DNA from: Garcia nutans
Lineage: Eukaryota > Streptophyta > Magnoliopsida > Malpighiales > Euphorbiaceae
DNA: 64,000 nucleotides
Reading direction: 5' to 3'
NCBI GenBank assembly: GCA_947685225.1
Contig: CANTUV010000024.1
Coordinates: 56,882,001-56,946,000, forward strand
Under the pieces are notes generated by a model. It made no database searches. It worked only from the letters and a program-made list of their open reading frames with translations, and was not told the origin of the DNA. The position numbers and the translations under genes were made by a program. Shown in pieces: positions 55,967 through 64,000 of this stretch. Positions within the stretch are counted from its first letter, which is position 1. Every line of letters begins with the position of its first letter.

Positions 55967-58852
55967 TGTAACACCCGTATACCCTATATACGTACAATAC
56001 ATATTTCTAACATATGTAAAATATGCATATATGGTACAAAAATGTCACCGACCGGTTTAATAAAAATTTTCCACATTTCAAATTTAAAATTTCAAATACT
56101 AAATATAAAAAATTAAATAGTATATAAATATTCTTTGCTCGTTATAGGAACCCAAAATAAATATTTTATAAGAAAATCTCTGGAAAAAATTAGCCAGAGT
56201 TTTGTCTGTAATTTGGACATCCCAAAATTTAGCAAAACACAACCTGCAAAAAGAACACACTCCCAAATAATTTCAATTCACCATCTCAACTATACTCCTC
56301 AATTTCACCAAATTTCTCAAACATTTATATATATATATATATAATTTAAAACACACTTACACTCCCATTTCAAATAACTTGACCCAAATTTTCTTTATAG
56401 TTTACAATACATAAAATCCAAAACATAATATATTATGCATAATACTCAAAATATACAATAACACAAATTATATACATGCTGGTGACAGTGTTTTTGATCT
56501 CAATATCAACTCTACACGCTCAACCACAAGTCTAGACTCAACCTGATCTAGAAGAACTCACTGGCTCAACTGAATCCACCCTGTCACCTGCGCGATATAA
56601 ACAATCGAGCTAAGCCGAAGCTTAGTGGTACAAACTTTGATAATAACAAAAATCAAATGCAATGCCAATGCACAATGCTTATGAATATCACATCATTCCA
56701 TTTTCTTATACTTTTCAAATATTTCACATAAAAACAAACACAAATATGGGCCCAAAGATAACTAATATGCTATTCAAATTTCAGAGTTACTATATTGGTC
56801 TATAATGACACCATGTGTCTAGCCCCGTAGGCAATATATCAATGTAATAATTCAACTAGGCCTGAGCTTCCAATCCAGTCATTTCACCCAGCCTAGCTTT
56901 AAATATTTATTTTTGAGACTTACGACCCGATCATTTCATCTCAAAAATATTTTTACAATGACGCCCAGCGTCTACCCCGTAGGCAATCATTGGCATGCCG
57001 CCAAACACATAACTCTGAAAATTAAATAACATACTAGACACACAATTTATTCATATTTCTCATTATTAATCTCCTTCTCATCGTCACATATTCAATATAG
57101 GCACATTGCCTTATTTTCTTATTTTTTTTTATCACTTTTCTCATTTTTCTCATTTATCTCAATATCAATTCATTTCATTATATTTCCACATATCTCGTTA
57201 CATTATATCACATTTTTTTTCATTCACAACACATTACCCAATCACTGTAGGTAGTTCCACATAATACACATTTTAATCACATTTACACAATTTAGCCATT
57301 ATCAATGGCTTTTCACAATGCATTTAACACATATATGACACTACAAATGTCATAGCACATTATTCATGCACAACCAATGTACCAAGTAGCTTAACATATT
57401 TTTCAACCAAAATGAGTTAAGCCCAAATGTCACGCAAACATAACCAATGTATTCAAAGTTTGTACATACCTCAAATAGCAACCCAAAGCAAGCTTAAACA
57501 ACCTCCAACCCTATCTTTCCAACTTGCCCTTCACCGCTTGGATGAAGCATATTAACCTCCCTCAATACCTAAACCAAATGTGATAATAAATAATCATTTA
57601 GTATCACATTTAATGGCATTTCTAATATTAAACCATAATTAAACATCACTCCTACATATTTCTAAAAATTTAGCCTTTCCTTACTTTAACATTAGGACTC
57701 CATTCTATTACATTTAAATTAGTGTTTTAAGTTTATTTATATTATTAAAAACATATTTTAATATATTTAAACCATTTACATTACAAAAACATATTCTTAT
57801 ACATAAAACCCTAAAATGACATAACCTTCCCCATTGAAGGTTTTCCATTCCAACACAATCCATTAATCATTTCAAGCTTATTTTCATCACTTTTAACACT
57901 AAACAACATGCTTAAACAAATAAAATCACACAATTCAACAACTTTGAAAAGTTACTTTTCCAAAATCCTAAATCTCCACTTCCATTCTCAAACTCTAACC
58001 AAACACAACCAAATCCAATATTTGGCTTTAAAATACTTGTTTATGCATCAAAACAACTCATTTGAAATCAATTTGCACAATTAAAGCTCTTGTTTTCACA
58101 AAACCAAAAGTTCCATAACCCTAAATTCTCTCTCTTCACCATTCTTTATCCAAACTCCATCATCTCTTCAATCTAACCTTAAAATCATTGCTAACTACCC
58201 AAAATAACATCATACACACTAATTTCAATAATTATAACATACAACTTCAAAAATCCAAAACTCACATAACTCAATTTTCCATGGAATTCAAAGAAAAGAG
58301 TTGAAAACTTACCAAATTTGGTGGAAATCACCAAAAATCCACTTTAAACTTGTTAAATCCTTCAATTTATGGAGTATGAAAGAATCAAATTCCTTGGTCT
58401 AGCTCCCATGGAGGTTCGGCCCTTGATGGAGAAGAAGAAGATGGAAAAACTTTTTAATTTTCTTTTTCTTTTCATCTTTTATTTTAAACCATATATATAT
58501 TAAAATAATTTAATAATTAATTATTTAGTTATTTATTTAATAAATTAAAAGTCTTAAATTTTCTCTTTCATTAAAAAATAATTTATTTTTGAATTATTTT
58601 ATTAATTTTAAATTTTTTAAAATTTATTTACAAAAATGTCATTAGACTTTGGCTTTTCTTTTAAAAAGTGTTGACTCTTATATGTTATGTATATTTTACT
58701 TATATATCACATATATATATATTCGACTTTTTCATTTAAAATCCCTTCATTTTTCATTTAAAACCATTAATTTAATTTATCCCTTTAAATTATAATTTAT
58801 TTTATCAAATTTTCCAAAAATTAAATTTTTTTAAAAATTTTGAGATATTACA
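55967..58852 (-). repeat. Element H 3' LTR (Tekay-like chromovirus)
   Basis: The plus strand starts TGTAACACCCG and ends GATATTACA, i.e. LTR TGTAATATC...GGGTGTTACA. At 2886 bp it is the longest LTR here. Downstream of it on the minus strand lie no genes; upstream lies the polypurine tract and pol of the same element. Confidence 0.9.
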
Positions 58853-60931
58853 ATTCTCTCCCCCTAAAACAAATTTCGTCCTCGAAATTACCTGTTCTCA
58901 ATGTGGAATAATTGGAAAAACTGACTCTGCATTGCCTGCTCACTTTTTTTATGTCGCCTCCTCAGTGACATGATTCCTCCAAAGGACTTTCACAAGTGGC
59001 ACCCTCTTATTCCTCAATTCTTTAACATTTCGTGCCAAAATCACCACTGGTTCTTCCTTGTAAGTCAGATCTGGACTCACCTCAATTGACTCCACTGATA
59101 TGATATGAGATGGGTCAGACATGTATCTCCGAAGCATAGAGACATGGAAGACATTATGAATTAGATCCAATTCAGGCAGCAAAGCTAGTCTATAGGCCAC
59201 TGTACCAACTCTCTCCAACACCTCATATGGTCCTATGAAATGAGGACTCAACTTTCCTTTTCGATCGAACCTCAGAATCTTCTTCCATGGAGACACCTTC
59301 AGAAACACTTTATCTCCTACACTGAACTCTATGTCTCTTCTCTTTAAATCTGAATAGGATTTTTGTCAGTATGAAGCTGCTTTCAAAAGACCCCGAATCA
59401 CCTTCACTTTCTCTTTTGTTTCCTTAATGAAATCGGGACCGACCAGTTTACCTTCTCCGACCTCATCCCAACACAAAGGTGTTCTGTATCTCCTGCCATA
59501 TAAAGCCTCATAAGGAGCCATCCCAATACTGGACTGATGACTGTTGTTATAAGCAAACTCAATTAGTGGCAAAAATCTATCCCAATTCCCGGTAAAATCA
59601 ATGATACAACTCCTCAACATATCCTCCAGAATCTGTATCACTCTCTCTGACTACCCATCTGTCTAAAGATGGAAAGCAGTACTAAAATGCAACTGAAAAC
59701 CTAAAGCATCATGCAAACTCTTCCAAAACCTCGAAGTAAACTGGGTATTTCGATTCAACACTAAAGAAACTGGGACTCCATGCAACCTCATTATCTCATT
59801 GATATACAGCTCAGCCAACCTCTCAAGAGAATAGTCCATCTGAACTGGAAGAAAATGAGCTATCTTCATCATCCGATCAACTATCACCCAGATTGCATCA
59901 TGATTTTTCTGGGTCAAAGGCAGTCCAGTTACAAAATCCATTGTCACTCGCTCCCATTTTCACTCGGGCACTGATAAAGGTTGGAGCAACCCTGAAGGGA
60001 CTTGATGCTCATCCTTCACTTTCTGGCAAGTGAGACATCTGGATACAAACTCTGCTATGTCTCTCTTCATACCTGACCACCAATAATGTCACTTCAAGTC
60101 CTGATACATTTTGTTACTTCCAGGGTGCATAGCAAAAAGTGACTGATGTGCTTCCTCTAATATCATCCTTTTCAATTCTGCATTATCAGGAATACAAAAC
60201 CTATCTCTGTACCATAGACTGCCATCATTCTTCACATAAAAGTCTCGACTCTCCCCTTCTGACAAACCAACACAATTTTGTGAATTTCCTCATCTGCCAA
60301 TTGAGCCTCCCTAATATGATCCAACAAGATTGGCCTCAACTGCAACTAAGCCATCAAAGCACCATCATCAAAAGACTCAAAATCTAGTATGCAATGCTCT
60401 CAACTCAACAAGCAATGAGAGTGAATAAGCAGTCAAACCTGCCAAAGACTTCTGACTCAAGGCATCAGCAACAACATTTGCCTTGCTAGGATGATAATCA
60501 ATCAAACAGTCATAGTCTTTAATCAACTCTAACCATCGTCTCTGCCGAAGATTCAGTTCTCTCTGAACACCCAGGTATTTCAAACTCTTGTGATCCATAT
60601 AAATGAAACACTTTTTCCCATACAAGTAATTCCACCAAATCTTCAAGGAAAAAACTATTGCTGCTAATTCCAAATCATGTGTCGGGTAAATTAATTCATG
60701 TGGCTTCAACTTTCGAGAGGCATAAGCAATGACTCTACCCTCTTGCATCAGAACACAACCTAAACCACTATATGAAGTATCACTGTATATCACATATGGT
60801 TTACCTTCCACAGGCAAGGTAAGGACAGGAGCCTTAGTCAACATCTCCCTCAGCTGCTCAAAACTCACCTGACATCGATCTGTCCACACAAATCTAACTC
60901 CTTTCCAAAGCAATCTGGTGAGTGGTGTAGC
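58853..60931 (-). pseudogene. Element H pol: RNase H, integrase, chromodomain region
   Basis: Minus strand from 60931 down. RNase H (within 60377-60931) has VIYSDTSYSGLGCVL, THDLELA, MDHKSLKYL and VADALSQK, the full acidic set. The zinc-finger region has stops near 60090 and 60290. The integrase core (59947-59663) has TMDFVTGLPLTQ, but the second catalytic site reads LNRNTQF instead of SDRDPRF. The region 59641-59366 continues the core; 59308-58949 has the GPYEVLERVG module, FHVSMLRRY and the chromodomain up to NHVTEEAT, where the Trp codon is lost to TAA. The polypurine tract AGGGGGAGAGAAT is at 58853-58865. The open frame at 60949 starts in the adjoining LTR, so its first six residues are foreign. 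Confidence 0.9.
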
Positions 60932-63369
60932 TGTAAAACCCCTTCCCAACCTACAAATAAGCTGGGGAGGAATGTCACATCGGGATGCGAGCTCTGGTTA
61001 CAATGTCTTAATTAAGAATTCTTATGAATTTCAAAAAATTGGGCGGAGTTTCCCCTAAAAAGCGGGGTTCCCAAGTGTCGCCAAAACTGATTTTTAAAAA
61101 AAAAATTTAAAACACTTTTGTTCACAATTCAACTCAAGAACACTCCCAATAATAATCTCCCTTATATCCTCAACTACACTCTGCAAGAAAATTTCACACT
61201 TCTATATCGTTTCTCAAGATCGCATATCATTTGCTAAGTTTCATTACCATACTACTGTTTATTCTCTTGTTACATACACCATAATACTTAATATGTTTAA
61301 CAAACCTTTACAATAGGTATAACGTTCATGCCATACTACTATTTTATGTCAAAAGTCCTACCCTATTCATCGTCGAGTTGGTGCGGGCCGCTGCAGAAAC
61401 GCTGATCTTCTATTCACTACCTGCGAGTTAGACATATAACTCGCTAAACAACTTATTGCCCAGTGGGTACTTTACCCATTGCCGAATATAAATAGTGCAA
61501 GGAAGGTTGTTGAAACACATATAAAAGTAGAATACTGCATAATTAAACTATTTTCATACAATCATCATATTTATATTTTCTAATTAAGTTAAGATTTACA
61601 CTCTATATGTAAACAACATGTAATATAACTTCATTATAATTACGAGTTAATATGCTCCACTAGGTAATTATGAATACACCGATCTCGAAATGAGGCCTCG
61701 TATAGAGTTACGCGTGGTCTTGACCTCACACGACTAATTGCCATGGTCTTAGTCTCACACGATATGGAATATACAACATAACTGCGTGGTCTTGGTCTCA
61801 CACGACTAGTTGCCATGATCTTGACCTCACACGATATAACCGCGCACGCGTAAGTAATATCCAGACCGAAGCCGTTAAGACAGTACTGCCGGTAGGATGG
61901 CATGCCAAACCCCCATTCCAGACCGGTTTTACCCATTTACCGAGCAGAGCATATATAACATTTCATAAATACCCATTCACTTCGTATATATACCACATAT
62001 TCTCCATGTATATACAATATATACTTACACAAATACCACATATACTCACATATGTATCTTATGTATTCACATATATACCATATACACGCATATATATACC
62101 ATATATACACATATTCCCCACGTATATACCTTATCTATATATTCACATGATAACGAACATGTATTCCATCACGTGACTTTTATCACGGTTATGAAATTCA
62201 GATTGATTTTCTCCTCTTTTCCATCTAATTTATTCTTCATATTCATACTTAAACTCAATACCAAAAATAAAATGATAAGACACCCACACCAAGTTTTTGA
62301 CCAAGTTAATAATGAAAAATTACCATATGAACAACAAACTTTGGTTCTTGACCCAACTTGATCCTTGTTTTAGAAAATTTGTATAAAATAATCCACTTGG
62401 CTAAAAGCTCAAAAATTTTTATAGAATTTATTTTTGCATCTTAAAATCATTCCTTTAAAATTTTATATCAAACTGGACACAAAATCTTGGTCAACTAGTT
62501 CACCCAACCAGACTGCTCCAGTTGCCCTGCATCCTGGCAGCAGTTCTAAATTTTGTGAATTCCGTAAATTAAATTCAATCAATGTGGTTCCAAATTATTT
62601 TTCTCAAATACTAGACTCACTAAAAAACAACATATCCAAAATTCAATTGGATTTTATTTTTCTACATTTTATTAAAAATCCAGAAAGATGGCTGTCTCAG
62701 TCAAGATACCTGCTGGAGCAGGTCTAATAAAAATAATCTTTCCAAAATCATAACCATTCCAAATTCAACTCAACATATTTTTTAGTCATTCTAGACTCAT
62801 TGAGACACAACATATCAAAAATTCAACCAAGATAATTTTTCTATATTTAATTAAAAATCATACAAGTCACCGTATTTTACTAATTGTAAAACAGAAAAAT
62901 TTCAAAATGAGTTCAATGGTTAAAGTACCAAACCTTACTATTTCTTAGTCCTTTATCTATATCACTTCCTTTCCTTCCTTGTTTCCTTGATTTCCTATGA
63001 AATTTAACATCACATATACAAAGGTAAGAACCCTAGGTATAGACATAGTCTTATCTTATGATTTTTCTAATGGTTGCTAGCTTATTTTCACCATTAAACA
63101 CCATTTCTATTCATTCTCCAACTATTTTTCTATTCTCCATCATATTCATCAACTTTCTAATATTTTCCCTAATTAAACATGACTTTAAGTCCTTCCATAC
63201 AAAGCCTAATACTCAAATTAAATGAAAAAGAAGAAGTTAGCTTGAAGAATTACCTTAATTTCTCTTGAAAAAAAAAACTTCATAAATCACTTAGAAATTG
63301 AAACTTTCCCTTGGCTCTTTTGGAAGAAGCCCATGGAAATGGAGTCCCAAAATGAAGATAATGAGAAAA
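60932..63369. repeat. LTR-like insertion in element H (orientation uncertain)
   Basis: It begins TGTAAAACCCC right after GTAGC, breaking RNase H/RT of element H. The text ACTCGCTAAACAACTTATTGCCCAGTGGGTA (61440-61470) looks like the reverse of the TTAGCGAG region of chromovirus LTRs, suggesting minus orientation. It includes the repeats at 61715-61840 and TATATACCACATA-type stretches (61980-62140). No matching CA end or target copy is identified. No protein is credible. Confidence 0.45.
61711..61840. repeat. GGTCTTGACCTCACACGA repeats
   Basis: Four TGRTCTTRRYCTCACACGA units start at 61715, 61744, 61787 and 61816; spacing 29, 43, 29, so a 72-bp doublet repeated twice. Confidence 0.8.
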
Positions 63370-64000
63370 TCCTAAGCCAGGTAATATTCTAATTCATCCT
63401 TTGTCAATTCAAGCATGTCATAAGCATTACACCTTCTTCTTAATTTCTTTTTGGTCAAAGACCTAATCCTTTTAGGTCTAAGGCCTAATTAACTAATCAA
63501 TCAATATTTCGGCATTAAGCCATGAATCAATCAATCTTTTTGGCCAAAGGCCTAAAATTTGCATCCTTTTGGTACAAAGTACCTAAATTTCACAATTTTG
63601 CACTAAGTGCTAATTAAATCTCACAATGCACAAAGCATACACACACACATGCATAAAGCATAATTCTTATCGCCTTTGAATAGGCACTATCAAACTACAT
63701 GGGCTTTAATCTCCCATTCAAACGGGGGTATGTAGGCATATTTTGAGATTCACCTCAAATAGCAAGTCCACGATCCACTAACAATTTGTTTGTCCTTTTC
63801 CTTATTTTTTTTTAGGTTTGTTTCTTCTTTTTTTTTTTTGCAAGTTAATCAAATGCATGACATAGTCCCCGAATCCTCATTGGGTTCGTAGATTAGAAAC
63901 CTTTACATTGGATGCATTATTGGAGTCAAACAAGGGTTTTCTTAGTTTTACCCTTTGAACGAAAAAAAACTAAGTGGCGACTCCCAACAACAAGTGAATG
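63370..64000 (+). other. LTR/leader-like sequence, possibly another Tat-type element
   Basis: Repeated phrases GGCCAAAGGCCTAAAAT, GGTACAAAGTACC and GCACTAAGTGC, each a small palindrome, are followed by GGGGTATGTAGGCATAT and GAATCCTCATTGGGTTCGTAG. Near the edge AAGTGGCGACTCCCAAC contains TGGCGACTCC (63974-63983), the first ten bases of the tRNA-Arg primer site, but not the rest. No protein. The call is tentative. Confidence 0.35.

Overview
This is AT-rich flowering-plant (probably eudicot) nuclear DNA made almost entirely of nested, decayed LTR retrotransposons. I found no host gene, tRNA, rRNA or CRISPR array. The plant assignment rests on the element lineages: Ty3/gypsy Tat/Ogre-like elements with a tRNA-Arg-type primer site, dual RNase H and antisense plant-mobile-domain genes; Ty3/gypsy Tekay-like chromoviruses with initiator-Met primer site and TGTAAYAYC...GGTGTTACA LTRs; and a SIRE-like Ty1/copia element.

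Layout. 1-1694 is a minus-strand chromovirus PR-RT-RNase H fragment that abuts, head to head, a plus-strand chromovirus (element C; 1709-2256, resuming at 23616). Element C is split in its RT by a 21.35-kb Tat element (2257-23610) with a perfect 5-bp target duplication, GATAG. That insertion is composite: 5' LTR, gag-PR, pol with two RNase H domains and integrase, two antisense genes, a middle LTR (16763-19004), a second truncated copy of the antisense PMD gene, and the 3' LTR. It is best explained by a same-family element inserting into the PMD gene, followed by recombination that removed one 5' LTR and an internal half. Element C then continues through RNase H, integrase and chromodomain; a minus-strand solo Tat LTR (25878-28268, duplication CCACT) sits in its chromodomain, and its 3' LTR is 28383-30665.

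30666-36560 is a mosaic: a minus-strand Tat gag/leader/LTR piece, a minus-strand chromovirus 5' LTR with primer site, and a plus-strand chromovirus LTR end. 36561-44786 is a 5'-truncated SIRE-like copia element with an extra 3' ORF and its 3' LTR. 44787-46534 holds chromovirus and Tat LTR pieces and an integrase remnant. 46535-55966 is a Tat-family element with no gag or pol in its internal region (non-autonomous), itself holding nested LTRs (49293-52552, duplication AACCT). Its 3' LTR is cut by a minus-strand chromovirus (55967-60931), which is cut in turn by another LTR-like sequence (from 60932). The window ends in a further LTR/leader-like stretch.

The most unusual material lies in the 3' part of the Tat elements. 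Two spliced genes run antisense to gag-pol, each with its own TATA box; one encodes a plant mobile domain (PMD) protein and one a DUF7745-like protein. Around them are two different families of short hairpins whose stems change in compensatory fashion from unit to unit: six 7-9-bp stems with an AAAACC...GG loop beside the second antisense gene, and arrays of 12 to about 20 GTCCAGAAC mini-hairpins just upstream of the polypurine tract in every Tat element here. Most of the coding damage is nonsense mutation of the C-to-T type rather than indels.
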